Origin: Streptomyces griseofuscus
GTDB lineage: Bacteria; Actinomycetota; Actinomycetes; Streptomycetales; Streptomycetaceae
NCBI RefSeq assembly: GCF_014673495.1
Contig: NZ_CP051006.1
Span: 6,014,001-6,078,000, forward strand
Direction: 5' to 3'
Length of the DNA stretch: 64,000 bases
The first letter of the stretch is position 1. Every line of letters starts with the position of its first letter. This document shows positions 9,134 to 17,527 of the stretch, in pieces. Below the pieces are notes generated by a model that saw only the letters and a list, made by a program, of their open reading frames with translations, ran no database searches and was not told the DNA's origin. The position numbers and the translations under genes were made by a program.

Positions 9134-9169
9134 CTCTCCTCCACGCTCCCGAAAGGCACAGGCCCCTCC

Positions 9170-10384
9170 ATGCCCCTGGCCCTGCTCGCGCTGGCCGTCG
9201 GCGCCTTCGGTATCGGAACCACCGAATTCGTGATGATGGGACTGCTCCCCGACGTCGCGTCCGACCTGCACATCTCCATACCCTCGGCCGGGCACCTGGT
9301 CTCGGCCTACGCGCTGGGCGTCGTCATCGGCGCCCCGCTGCTGGCCGCCGTCACGGCCCGGATGTCCCGCCGTACGGTCCTGATCGCCCTGATGGCCCTG
9401 TTCGTCGTGGGCAACGCGCTCTCCGCGTTCGCCCCCGGCAACGGCTCCCTGCTCGCCGCGCGCTTCCTCAGCGGGCTGCCGCACGGGGCGTTCTTCGGGG
9501 TGGGCGCGGTGGTGGCGACCACCATGGTCCCGCCGGAGCGCAAGGCACGCTCGGTCTCCCTGATGTTTCTCGGTCTGACGGTCGCCAACATCGCGGGCGT
9601 CCCGGCGGCCACGCTGATGGGCCAGCACCTGGGCTGGCGGGCCACCTTCCTCGGGGTGAGCGCGATCGGCCTCGCCGCGATCGCCTCCCTGGCCCTCCTG
9701 ATCCCGCACGACCACAGCCACGCCTCCGCGACCGGCCTGCGCGGTGAACTGGCCGCGCTGCGCCCCCTGCCGGTGTGGCTCGCGCTCGGTACGACGGTGG
9801 CGGGTTTCGGCGCCCTGTTCGCGGCGTACAGCTATGTGACGCCGATGCTGACGGACGCGGCGGGCTACGCGGAGACGAGCGTGACCCTTCTGCTGGCCCT
9901 GTTCGGGGTCGGCGCGACGGCGGGCAACCTCCTGGGCGGCCGCCTGGCCGACCACTCCCTGCGCGGCACCCTGTTCGGCGGCCTGATCTCCCTCGCCGTG
10001 GTCCTGGCCCTGTTCCCGCTCCTGATGCGGGCGGAATGGAGCGCGGCCCTGGCGGTCACCCTGCTGGGCACGGCCGCCTTCATCACCGGCTCCCCCCTCC
10101 AGCTGATGGTGATGGAAAAGGCCTCGGCCGCCCCCTCCCTGGCCTCCTCCGCCAACCAGGCCGCCTTCAACCTGGCCAACGCGGGCGGCGCCTGGGTCGG
10201 CGGCATCGCCCTGGCCGCGGGCTACGGCACGACCTCCCCGGCCCTCGCGGGCGCGGCGCTCGCGGTGCTGGGACTGGGGGTGGCGGGGGCGGCGTACCTC
10301 GTGGACCGGCGGCGTACGGTCCCCTCGGCGGGCCGGGTCGTCACGTCCCATGTGCCCGAGGGATCGGGCGCGCTGCACTCCTGA
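9170..10384 (+). CDS. MFS transporter, DHA1 (AraJ/Cmx-like) 12-TM family
   Basis: This 404-residue protein has about 12 hydrophobic segments. The N-terminus GAFGIGTTEFVMMGLLPDVA (about 11-30) is the signature of the DHA1 group with sugar-efflux AraJ-like and chloramphenicol exporters. ARMSRRTVL (about 63-71) is motif A. Substrate specificity cannot be read. The ATG at 9170 follows a weak GAAAGG. No operon partner is seen; a strong hairpin lies about 175 bp downstream. Confidence 0.88.
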   Translation: MPLALLALAVGAFGIGTTEFVMMGLLPDVASDLHISIPSAGHLVSAYALGVVIGAPLLAAVTARMSRRTVLIALMALFVVGNALSAFAPGNGSLLAARFLSGLPHGAFFGVGAVVATTMVPPERKARSVSLMFLGLTVANIAGVPAATLMGQHLGWRATFLGVSAIGLAAIASLALLIPHDHSHASATGLRGELAALRPLPVWLALGTTVAGFGALFAAYSYVTPMLTDAAGYAETSVTLLLALFGVGATAGNLLGGRLADHSLRGTLFGGLISLAVVLALFPLLMRAEWSAALAVTLLGTAAFITGSPLQLMVMEKASAAPSLASSANQAAFNLANAGGAWVGGIALAAGYGTTSPALAGAALAVLGLGVAGAAYLVDRRRTVPSAGRVVTSHVPEGSGALHS

Positions 10385-10558
10385 CGGCTCGTGCCGAGAG
10401 GCGGGGCCGACGCCGGCCGGTCGTCCTCGTGGCGGGCGGCCGGAACACCCCGGAAGCACGCGGTCGGCCGGCTGCGACGGTGATCTGAAGCCTCCCGGCG
10501 TGGCGCGCGGCACCGCGTGACGGCGCGTCCTATGCGATGAGCCTGCGCCTCCGCGCCC

Positions 10559-10599
10559 CCGCCACCGTGCCCCCGCCGATGACGGGGGCACGGTGGCGG
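10559..10599. terminator. Strong 17-bp hairpin in 10385-10766 intergenic stretch
   Basis: Perfect 17-bp arms (10559-10575 and 10583-10599, CCGCCACCGTGCCCCCG) flank a 7-nt loop. It sits between the MFS gene and the convergent secreted-protein gene. The rest of the 380-bp gap shows no credible gene. Confidence 0.8.
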
Positions 10600-10766
10600 C
10601 GTGTCGGACGGCGGTCATCTCTGGTGTGAGGTCGTCCGCGGGGCGGGCACGTGGACCGGTCCCGCGCTGGTCGGCTCCGCCCGGCTGCCGGGTCGACGGT
10701 CTCCATCATGGCGCCGGAGACCCTGACCCCCGCCTCTCGGCTCACACCACCTCGATGCGCCCCGGC

Positions 10767-11231
10767 TCAGACGTTCGGCGACACACCGAGGTTCACGTCG
10801 TTGGCCTCCCCCACCGAGTTCACCGGGCCGCTCTGGCTGAGGGTCGGTCCGAAGCACACCGACCAGGATGTCGCCCCCACCCCCGATGACGGGCATGCCC
10901 AGGAGCCGAGGGAGGCGCTGGAAGTCGCCAGGTCCATGGCCGCTTGCACGCTGTAGAGGCTCGATCGGTTGTTACGCACGATCACCGCGCCCTGTACGGC
11001 GCCCCCACCCGGCGACCTGATCGCGCAGACCTGCGCGGACACATCGGTGGCGACCGGTACGGTGCTGGCGCAACGCCATGTGCTGGAGCTGGAGGTGATC
11101 GGATTGGTGTTGCCGTAAGCATGCCAGCTGCCACCCCCCGCGGCCGCGGCGGAGCCCGCGGTGGCCAGGCTCAGCCCGAGGGTGGCGGTGACGGCGGCGG
11201 TCAGCCCCGCGACCATTCGTGTGACGCGCAT
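10767..11231 (-). CDS. Small secreted protein, function unknown
   Basis: This 154-residue protein has a clear Sec signal peptide: MRVTRM, a hydrophobic core VAGLTAAVTATLGLSLA, then SAAAAGG near residue 30. The mature part of about 120 residues is Ser/Ala/Gly/Val-rich with four cysteines (in WRCAST, AQVCAI, WACPSS and SVCFGP) that may form two disulfides. The ATG at 11231 has GGAAGGA 6-8 nt upstream; the longer frame to 11321 was rejected for that reason. No family recognised. It is next to the AraC gene on the same strand. Confidence 0.7.
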   Translation of the reverse strand: MRVTRMVAGLTAAVTATLGLSLATAGSAAAAGGGSWHAYGNTNPITSSSSTWRCASTVPVATDVSAQVCAIRSPGGGAVQGAVIVRNNRSSLYSVQAAMDLATSSASLGSWACPSSGVGATSWSVCFGPTLSQSGPVNSVGEANDVNLGVSPNV

Positions 11232-11339
11232 GTTGATCCTTCCGGACCGGACGAAGAAACCGTTCTGTCGAGCACGAGTGTGCTTGCCATCAGCGGGCAT
11301 GTCGTTGACGGACAGTGACACGGTCTTTGACGATGCGTC

Positions 11340-12356
11340 TCATCCGAACCCGGGGCTCGGCCGGGAGATCCAAGAACGCCGCACCACGGTCGCGGAGTCG
11401 TGGCGATACTCCGTGGGGGACGCGCCGTAGGCGGAGCGGAAGGCTCTGGTGAAGGTCGGGTGGTCCTTGAAGCCCCAGCGGGTCGCGATGAGGTGGATGG
11501 GTACGTCGCGCAGTGCTGGATCGGCGAGGTCGCGGCGGGCGCGTTCCAGACGTTCCCGGCGGATCCAGGCGGCGACGGTGGCCTCGCGGGTCCGGAACAG
11601 GCGGTGCAGATGACCGACCGAGATGTGATGGGCGCTCGCGACCGTTTCCGGTGACAGCCCGGGATCGCCGAGATGCTGTCGGACGAACTTCTCGATGCTC
11701 AGCAGCAGCATGCTCCGGCTTGAGCCGGGCGCCTCCGTGCCGTCCGCCCCGAGGTGGTGGGCGACCGTCGAGGCCAGCAACTCCTGGGCCAGCACGGCTA
11801 TCCGGGGAAGATCGTGCGGGCGGTAGCCGGTGGAACTCGACGTCACATCGGCGAGGAGCCGGGCCAGCAGCCCCTCGAACCCCGCGGCCGCCGACAACGG
11901 TCCCGGCGGCAACCGCTTCAGTCCGTCGGCGGGTAACCTCAGCAGCGCGCGCGGTATATGGGCGCGCACCAGTCTGGTCGCCCCTTCCATCGTCGTGAAC
12001 CGGATACGGAACGGCTGCGAACTGTCGTAGAGGGCGAGTTCGCCGGCGCCCAGCGTGATGTCGTGCCCGGCCTGGCTGACCGTGAGTGTGCCGCTCAGGG
12101 GCACGATGACCGAGCACAGCTCGGGGTCGGCCCGCCGGATCAGCTTCGGCGTGCGCAGCACCTCGCACGGCGAGACCGCCAGTCCCACCACGTTCACCGC
12201 TCCGAGGTCCAGCATCCGCACCGTCGCCCGGAAATGCTCGGCAGCGTCACTGACCACCCGCATGGGGTGCGTGTCATTGGCCCAGAGCTCGTCCAGCGCG
12301 GCCAGCCGCTCCTGCGCCGGTAGATCTTCGCTGCGAAACACCGTCTCGCTCAGCAC
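11340..12356 (-). CDS. AraC-family transcriptional regulator
   Basis: This 338-residue protein has an N-terminal cupin-like sensor domain of the AraC-binding type (about 20-180, with VPLSGTLTVSQAGHDITLG) and a C-terminal AraC HTH pair (about 235-325: LSPETVASAHHISVGHLHRL and the second helix-turn-helix near RWGFKDHPTFTRAFRSAYG). The final GASPTEYR is the AraC family end motif. It is transcribed toward the secreted-protein gene about 108 bp away and could control it, which is inference from proximity only. Confidence 0.9.
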   Translation of the reverse strand: MLSETVFRSEDLPAQERLAALDELWANDTHPMRVVSDAAEHFRATVRMLDLGAVNVVGLAVSPCEVLRTPKLIRRADPELCSVIVPLSGTLTVSQAGHDITLGAGELALYDSSQPFRIRFTTMEGATRLVRAHIPRALLRLPADGLKRLPPGPLSAAAGFEGLLARLLADVTSSSTGYRPHDLPRIAVLAQELLASTVAHHLGADGTEAPGSSRSMLLLSIEKFVRQHLGDPGLSPETVASAHHISVGHLHRLFRTREATVAAWIRRERLERARRDLADPALRDVPIHLIATRWGFKDHPTFTRAFRSAYGASPTEYRHDSATVVRRSWISRPSPGFG

Positions 12357-12559
12357 CCGAAGCCCCCACTGTCGGTCATGCTTCCCTTGCGGTCACTGCC
12401 CACCGCACGTCAACGGCGCCGACGCCCCGGCGCGAGCGACTGCCGACGCCGGTGAACGGTCCGGCCGACGGATCCCGGCAGAAGCTCATCGCCAGATGCT
12501 CATCGGCTGCGCGCGGGTCTCGAACGCCGACCAGAACCCCGGATCACCGGATCGGCGCA

Positions 12560-13033
12560 TCACTCTGCCACGGAATCGACCTCGACACGCTGAAGACCAC
12601 CCGGCTCGCCGTCGGGCTCGACATCCTGGTGACGGTGGGCGCGGGGAACGACCTCGCCGAAGTCGGCTGCCCCCCGCCCCCGGACCACCTCGCACCAGAC
12701 CGTCTTGCCCCCGGGCCCGCGCTCCACCCCCCAACGCTCCGCCAGCGCGGCCACGAGAACGAGCCCCCGCCCGCACTCCGCCGTTTCGGCCGCCGACAGA
12801 AGCGCCGGCATTCGGCGCGGGTCCGGATCGGTCACCTCGACGCGGGTACGGCCGGGACCGTCCGGAGCGACGAGTCGCACGCGCACCGGAGTTCCGTCCC
12901 CGACGTGTTCGATGACGTTCGTCAGCAGCTCTGTCGCGCACAGGCGGACGTCGTAGTCGTACCCATAGAGCCGATGCCGCAGCTCCGGTACGGCCTTCGG
13001 TGTCGCGGGCATGTGCAGCTCGACGTCCCTCAT
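12560..13033 (-). CDS. ATP-binding protein, RsbW/SpoIIAB-like histidine kinase-like ATPase
   Basis: This 157-residue protein has a HATPase_c_2 fold: N box CATELLTNVIEHV (about 32-44), G1 box VEVTDPDPR (about 66-74) and G2 box GRGLVLVAALAERWG (about 88-102). Such proteins act as anti-sigma factors or in partner-switching in Streptomyces. Its ATG overlaps the upstream small gene's stop by 4 bp (13030-13033). With the HTH and DUF397 genes next door it forms the recurring Streptomyces abaA/whiJ-like cluster; a developmental or antibiotic-control role is inferred only from that context. Confidence 0.85.
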   Translation of the reverse strand: MRDVELHMPATPKAVPELRHRLYGYDYDVRLCATELLTNVIEHVGDGTPVRVRLVAPDGPGRTRVEVTDPDPRRMPALLSAAETAECGRGLVLVAALAERWGVERGPGGKTVWCEVVRGRGAADFGEVVPRAHRHQDVEPDGEPGGLQRVEVDSVAE

Positions 13034-13257
13034 TCCTCGCCCGCCGTCTTCTTGAGCACGGCGGCGAGCGCCCGCGCCGTGGCCATGTTGCAGTTCCCCA
13101 GCGTGACGAGCCCCTGCGTGTGCCCGTACTTCCCCGCGAAGCTCGGCAGATGGATGGTCAGGGAGGGCAACTTTATGTCGTGCAGGGCGAGGGCGGCGCG
13201 GAGTTCTTCCACGCAGAGGGTGACGTCGTAGGGGGTGATGGGGGAGTGGTCGGACAT
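13030..13257 (-). CDS. Small conserved Streptomyces protein, function unknown
   Basis: This 75-residue protein starts at the ATG at 13257 (MSDHSPITPYDVTLCVEELR). It has no signal peptide or membrane segment and no recognised domain. It is translationally coupled to the ATPase gene downstream by an ATGA overlap, and is divergent from the HTH gene across about 110 bp that should contain both promoters. Small proteins of this kind often sit with HTH/ATPase pairs in Streptomyces. Confidence 0.7.
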   Translation of the reverse strand: MSDHSPITPYDVTLCVEELRAALALHDIKLPSLTIHLPSFAGKYGHTQGLVTLGNCNMATARALAAVLKKTAGEE

Positions 13258-13368
13258 GGGGTATCCAGCCTTCTGTGCGTTGTGTGACGAACGCCTCACA
13301 GCCTGTCGCCTGGGCCGCTACCGTGGAAGACGTTCCGCGTCCACGGCGCGAACAGCGGAATCGGCACG

Positions 13369-14253
13369 GTGAGTTACGGCGGTGAGCGCGTGGTGCGGCG
13401 TAAGGACATCGACGGCTCGATGAGCGTCCCGACCTTCTACGGCAAGGAGTTGCGGTGGAAGCGGGAGGCGGCGGGGCTGTCGTTGGAGACGTTCCTGAAG
13501 GGCAGCTACTTCGGCAAGACCTACCTCAGCGACATCGAACACGGTCAGCGCAGGATGCCGATCGAGTTGGCGAGGCATGCGGATCTGGTCCTGAAGACCG
13601 ATGGCTTCTTCGAGCGGCGCTGTGAGGATGTGCAGAAGGCCCGGAGGGGACCACATGCTGCCTATTTCGAGAAGGCGCTTGAAGCGGAGCGGCACGCTGA
13701 ATCCATTGAGGAGTGGTGTCCCGTCACGTTCCCCGGACTGCTCCAGACAGCGCCGTACGCACGGGCGCTGGTCAGGTCGGCCCACCCGGCGGCGTCCGAT
13801 GAGTGGGTTGAGGAAAAGGTGACGGCCAGGCTTGCTCGGGCCCGTCTCTTCGAAGAGGACCACGCGATCCCGGAGTACTGGGTAGTCCTGCACGCCTCCC
13901 TGATCTGGGATCCCATGCTTCCCGCGCCGGACATGGCCGCACAACTGGGACGGGTCGTGGAGTTGGCCGAGCGGCACCGGATTACTCCGCAGATCGTTCC
14001 GCGGAAGTGCGCGGCGTATCCCCTCATGGCCGCGTCCGTCATGGTCATGGACTTTCCGGACGCTCCGCCGCTGGTCTACACCGAGGCGTCCTACAGTGGC
14101 GACACCATCGATGATCCGGCGCTCGTGAAGCAGTACCGCAAGGCATACGATCGGCTCAGGGCCGTCGCGCTGGCACCAGACACGTCCCTCGCCAAGATCA
14201 AGGCTGCGGCAGAGGATTACCGAAATGGCAAGCACCCGGAACGACTTGAGTGA
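13369..14253 (+). CDS. XRE-type HTH regulator with DUF5753 domain
   Basis: This protein is up to 294 residues. The N-terminal HTH_31 domain includes GKELRWKREAAGLSLETF then GKTYLSDIEHGQRRMP (about 25-66). The C-terminal DUF5753-type domain includes YFEKALEAERHAESIEEW and VPGLLQT-like TFPGLLQTAPYARALV. This pair is the standard actinobacterial HTH partner of DUF397 proteins. The start is uncertain: GTG 13369 is used, but GTG 13390 or ATG 13420 are possible. It overlaps the DUF397 gene by 29 bp, so the two are coupled. Confidence 0.88.
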   Translation: MSYGGERVVRRKDIDGSMSVPTFYGKELRWKREAAGLSLETFLKGSYFGKTYLSDIEHGQRRMPIELARHADLVLKTDGFFERRCEDVQKARRGPHAAYFEKALEAERHAESIEEWCPVTFPGLLQTAPYARALVRSAHPAASDEWVEEKVTARLARARLFEEDHAIPEYWVVLHASLIWDPMLPAPDMAAQLGRVVELAERHRITPQIVPRKCAAYPLMAASVMVMDFPDAPPLVYTEASYSGDTIDDPALVKQYRKAYDRLRAVALAPDTSLAKIKAAAEDYRNGKHPERLE

Positions 14254-14500
14254 CGCTCTCTGGCTGAAGAGCAGCTACAGCAATGGCGACGGCGGCAACT
14301 GTGTCGAGATTGCCAGCGACTTCCCCGGCGCTGCCCTCTGGCGCAAGTCGACCTACAGCAACGAGAGCGGCGGCAACTGCCTCGAAGTGCGGGACAACGT
14401 GCCCGGCGTCGTCCCCGTCCGCGACTCCAAGGTGCCCGACGGTCCCGCCCTCCTCCTCACGGCCACCGCCTGGGCCCCGTTCATCGGGTCGCTCAAGTAG
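14225..14500 (+). CDS. DUF397 protein with two DUF397 units
   Basis: This 91-residue protein contains two copies of the DUF397 core: LWLKSSYSNGDGGNCVEIA (about 12-30) and LWRKSTYSNESGGNCLEVR (about 37-55), followed by VPVRDSKVPDGP. The family is a small partner of DUF5753 HTH regulators (WhiJ/BldB-associated clusters). It overlaps the HTH gene by 29 bp and presumably binds it or its ATPase neighbour. Confidence 0.9.
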   Translation: MASTRNDLSDALWLKSSYSNGDGGNCVEIASDFPGAALWRKSTYSNESGGNCLEVRDNVPGVVPVRDSKVPDGPALLLTATAWAPFIGSLK

Positions 14501-14726
14501 AACCGCGTCGTCCGGCCTCCGGGCACGCTCCGTGCCCTGGGCCTCCCCGTCAACTGAGCTTCGCTCTCCCCGCGTTGGGTGGTTTGGCAGGATTGCGTAA
14601 AGTCGTCGTACGAGACCCAACCCGACCGGCCACCCCACCCATCTGAAGAACCAGCGAGGCGCGATCAGGCGCTTTCGGAAGGAAACGGGTCCCTCCAGAC
14701 CAGGGGGACCCGGGGGAAGGAAACAG

Positions 14727-15137
14727 ATGAACGGGACGAAGAAGGCGCGGGGCCTCCGGGCGGTCGTGATCGGGGCGCTGGGGCTGGCCTCGGTGACGCT
14801 CGCCGCCGTACCGGCGTTCGCCAAGGGGGACGTGACCGTCTCGGTGCCGCGCACGGCGCACGTCGGCAAGGCGTTCACCATCAAGGCGGACGGCGACGAC
14901 GACATCGCCGGCTACCTGCACCAGCTGTGCCTGGAAGAGCGCACCGGCAAGCAGACCTGGCACCAGGAGAACTGCACCACCGCGGTCAGGGCCGACGCCC
15001 GCCTCACCACCCACGGCTCGGCCGCCCACCGCGGCGACCTGCAATTCCGCGCCGTGCTCTACGGCCTGAAGAACAAGCACGACCACCACCCCGTGCGCCT
15101 GCACACCTCCGGCGTGGCCACGGTCCACATCCGCTGA
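14727..15137 (+). CDS. Small secreted protein, function unknown
   Basis: This 136-residue protein has a Sec signal peptide: MNGTKKARGLR, hydrophobic AVVIGALGLASVTLAAV, then PAFAKGD with likely cleavage after AFA near residue 32. The mature part of about 104 residues (DVTVSVPRTAHVGKAF) looks beta-rich, with two cysteines (HQLCLEE and NCTTAV) that may pair. GGAAGGAAA lies just upstream of the ATG. No family recognised. A near-perfect terminator follows. Confidence 0.75.
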   Translation: MNGTKKARGLRAVVIGALGLASVTLAAVPAFAKGDVTVSVPRTAHVGKAFTIKADGDDDIAGYLHQLCLEERTGKQTWHQENCTTAVRADARLTTHGSAAHRGDLQFRAVLYGLKNKHDHHPVRLHTSGVATVHIR

Positions 15138-15143
15138 GCCCCC

Positions 15144-15190
15144 GCCGGTGCCGGTGGCCGCCTCCGTCCGAGGCGGTCACCGGCACCGGC
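15144..15190. terminator. Bidirectional terminator between secreted-protein gene and EamA gene
   Basis: A 21-bp stem (15144-15164 with 15170-15190) with one G-T mismatch (G-U in RNA) has a 5-nt loop and sits between two convergent genes. Confidence 0.85.
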
Positions 15191-15210
15191 ACCGGCACCG
15201 GCCGAGGCGA

Positions 15211-16173
15211 TCAGACCCCGGTCGGCGCCATCACCGGGCACGCCGTACGGTCTCTCACCCCGCTCGCCGCACGATGCCTCCGCTCGATGCTCTGCCCCCA
15301 ATACGTCCCCCCGACCATGAGCACCGCCCCCGACATCGCCCACAGCGTGAACCGTTCGCCGCCGAGAGCGACCCCGAAGGCGACGGCCCAGATGGGCTCC
15401 GTGCCCAGGAGCAGGCTGGCCCGGGTGGCGGAGGTGCCCTGGACGGCCCAGGTCTGGGCGAGGAAGGCGAACACGCTGCACAACAGGGCGAGATAGACGA
15501 GCTGGGTCCAGGTGGCGGCGCCGCTGCGGGTCAGGGCGGGCAGGAAGGGGACGGCGGCCGGGAGGAAGACGGCGGAGCCGAGGGCGGTCTGGACGGTCGT
15601 CAGGTGCAGGGGGTCGATACGACGGCCCGTCGTGAGGCGTCCGACGAGCGTGACGTGAGCCGCCCGGACCACGGCGGCGGCCAGCATCAGCGCGTCGCCG
15701 AGCCGAGGCGCGTGCAGCCCGTTGCCCGCGGTGAGGAGCCCGACTGCCAGTACGCAGAGGCCGGCGGCGAGGAAGAAGGTCCGGGGGAGCCGACGGTCGC
15801 CGGTCCGGTCCAGCAGCGGTGTCAGCACGATCGTCAGGCTGATGATCAGCCCGGCGTTCGCGGCGCTGGTGTGCGCCACCCCGTACGTCTCCAGCAAGAG
15901 CACCGCCGCCTGGGTGACCCCCAGCAGCGAGCCGACGCGGAACTCCGCCCGGGTCCAGGACCGGCGGGACCGGAAGGCGACCAGCGCCCCGCACGCCAGC
16001 GCGGAGATCGCGTACCGGGCGAAGAGCACCGCCAGGACCGGCAGCGCGGCGGTGGCCGTCTTGGCCGCGAGATAGCTGGAACCCCAGACCAGCGCGACCA
16101 GCAGAAGTACCGCATCGGTACGGCGAGCGACGTTCATGCCTCCACGCTGCCCCAGCAGGACGTTGAAGGCCAT
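15211..16173 (-). CDS. EamA-family (DMT) transporter
   Basis: This 320-residue protein has ten hydrophobic segments arranged as two EamA repeats (about 20-145 and 165-295). Marks are LVALVWGSSYLAAKTA near the N-terminus and the second-repeat motif FLAQTWAVQGTSATRASLLLGTEPIWA. DMT-superfamily EamA proteins export metabolites or amino acids. The ATG at 16173 has GAGG 6-7 nt upstream; ATG 16137 is a shorter alternative with poor spacing. It is divergent from a LysR regulator with 57 bp between the starts, so that regulator probably controls it. Confidence 0.88.
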   Translation of the reverse strand: MAFNVLLGQRGGMNVARRTDAVLLLVALVWGSSYLAAKTATAALPVLAVLFARYAISALACGALVAFRSRRSWTRAEFRVGSLLGVTQAAVLLLETYGVAHTSAANAGLIISLTIVLTPLLDRTGDRRLPRTFFLAAGLCVLAVGLLTAGNGLHAPRLGDALMLAAAVVRAAHVTLVGRLTTGRRIDPLHLTTVQTALGSAVFLPAAVPFLPALTRSGAATWTQLVYLALLCSVFAFLAQTWAVQGTSATRASLLLGTEPIWAVAFGVALGGERFTLWAMSGAVLMVGGTYWGQSIERRHRAASGVRDRTACPVMAPTGV

Positions 16174-16182
16174 GACCAACCT

Positions 16183-16226
16183 CTACAAGGAAGATGTAGC
16201 GCACCTACACTGTGCACCTACACTGT
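16183..16226. promoter_or_regulatory. EamA/LysR divergent control region with tandem 13-bp repeat
   Basis: GCACCTACACTGT occurs twice in tandem (16201-16213 and 16214-16226), ending 4 bp before the LysR GTG. Overlapping inverted repeats CTACA-N7-TGTAG (16183-16199) and TGTAG-N5-CTACA (16195-16209) fit the LysR T-N11-A style. The short leader means the LysR mRNA may be leaderless. Confidence 0.6.
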
Positions 16227-16230
16227 CACC

Positions 16231-17145
16231 GTGGACGAACGGCAGCTGCGGATCCTGCGCGAACTCGGAGACCTGGGCAGCGTCAGCGCCGTGGCCGAGG
16301 CGCTGCATGTGACGCCGTCCGCGATCTCGCAGCAGCTGCGGCTGCTCCAGCGCGCGATCCCGGTCCCGCTCACCGAACGCGCGGGCCGTCGTGTCGTACT
16401 GACCGACGCCGGACATGCCCTGGCCGCGGCCGCCATCGAGGTCGAGTCCGCCCTGGCCCGGGCCCGGCACGCCGTGGCCGACTTCGCCGAGCAGCCCGCC
16501 GGAGTCGTATCGGTGGCCGCGTTCCACAGCGCCGCCTCGGCGTTCTTCCCGCTCCTGCTGCACGGCCTCTCCGGCCCGGACCACCCCCGCCTCGCGCTCG
16601 CCGACGAGGACGTCGCCCAGGACCGCTTCCCCGCGCTCACCCGCGACCACGACCTGGTGCTCGCCCACCGCCTCGACCACGCCCCGCCCTGGCCGCGCAC
16701 CGTCACCTCGGCCACGCTGCTGCGCGAGCCCCTCGACGTGGCCCTGCCGGTGGGCCATCCGCTGGCCGCCGAGCCGGTGCTCTCGCCCCGGGACGTGGCG
16801 GACCAGCCGTGGATCACGGTCCACGACGGTTTCCCGCTGATGGCCACCATCGAGGCCATCGCCGCCTTCGCCGACCGCGCGCTCGACATCGTCCATCGGA
16901 TCAATGAGTTCACCGTGGTCGCCGAGGTGGTGGCCGCGGGCGGCGGCGTCGCGCTGATGCCCCGCTGGACCGCCCGCCCGCACCCCGGCATCGTCCTCAG
17001 ACCGCTGAGCGGAGTGCATGCCCGGCGCCGCATCGACGTACTCCACCGGCCCGAGCGGACCGCCCGCAAGGCCGTACGGACCGTCCTCGCCGAACTGCGC
17101 ACCACCGCCGCGCGGATCCAGGGCCGGGACACCTCCGAGACCTGA
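16231..17145 (+). CDS. LysR-family transcriptional regulator
   Basis: This 304-residue protein has an N-terminal LysR wHTH (about 3-60: LRILRELGDLGSVSAVAEAL, VTPSAISQQLRLL, then LTERAGRRVVLTDAG) and a C-terminal substrate-binding domain (about 88-290). It starts at the GTG at 16231, right after the tandem repeats. Divergence from the EamA transporter gene suggests classical LysR control of that neighbour. The co-inducer is unknown. Confidence 0.92.
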   Translation: MDERQLRILRELGDLGSVSAVAEALHVTPSAISQQLRLLQRAIPVPLTERAGRRVVLTDAGHALAAAAIEVESALARARHAVADFAEQPAGVVSVAAFHSAASAFFPLLLHGLSGPDHPRLALADEDVAQDRFPALTRDHDLVLAHRLDHAPPWPRTVTSATLLREPLDVALPVGHPLAAEPVLSPRDVADQPWITVHDGFPLMATIEAIAAFADRALDIVHRINEFTVVAEVVAAGGGVALMPRWTARPHPGIVLRPLSGVHARRRIDVLHRPERTARKAVRTVLAELRTTAARIQGRDTSET

Positions 17146-17151
17146 GAAGCC

Positions 17152-17484
17152 TCACCCGGCCGTGTGCGGTGCGGTCTCCTCGGCCACCCAGCGCAGATAC
17201 GCCTCGGAACCCCCGGTCACCGGCAGGGTGATCCACTCCGGGACCTCGTAGTCGTGCCGCTCGGCGACCCAGGCCGCCAGCTCCGGCAGCCGGTCGGTGG
17301 TCGTCTTGTACGAGATCCGCCACTCCTGAGCGGTCTCAAGAGCCCCCTGCCACCGATACACCGCGGTGAACGGCGGATCGATGTGGGCGCAGGCGGCCAG
17401 GCGGTTCTCCACCGCGCCCCGGGCGAGGGCGTTCGCGCGCTCCTCGTCGTCGATGGTCGTCTGCGCGATCACGATCTCGGTCAT
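17152..17484 (-). CDS. cutA: Divalent-cation tolerance protein CutA
   Basis: This 110-residue protein is of the usual CutA1 length. Family marks are the N-terminal IVIAQTTIDDEERANALAR, the central CAHIDPPFTAVYRWQGALE and the C-terminal HDYEVPEWITLPVTGGSEAYLRWV. CutA forms trimers related to PII proteins; its exact role in copper tolerance is unsettled. The start is the ATG at 17484. It ends 7 bp from the convergent LysR stop and lies 43 bp after the epoxide hydrolase gene, probably cotranscribed with it. Confidence 0.93.
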   Translation of the reverse strand: MTEIVIAQTTIDDEERANALARGAVENRLAACAHIDPPFTAVYRWQGALETAQEWRISYKTTTDRLPELAAWVAERHDYEVPEWITLPVTGGSEAYLRWVAEETAPHTAG

Positions 17485-17527
17485 ACAACTGCCCTTCCAG
17501 GTCAAGGAAATTGGACCCTGTCCACCC

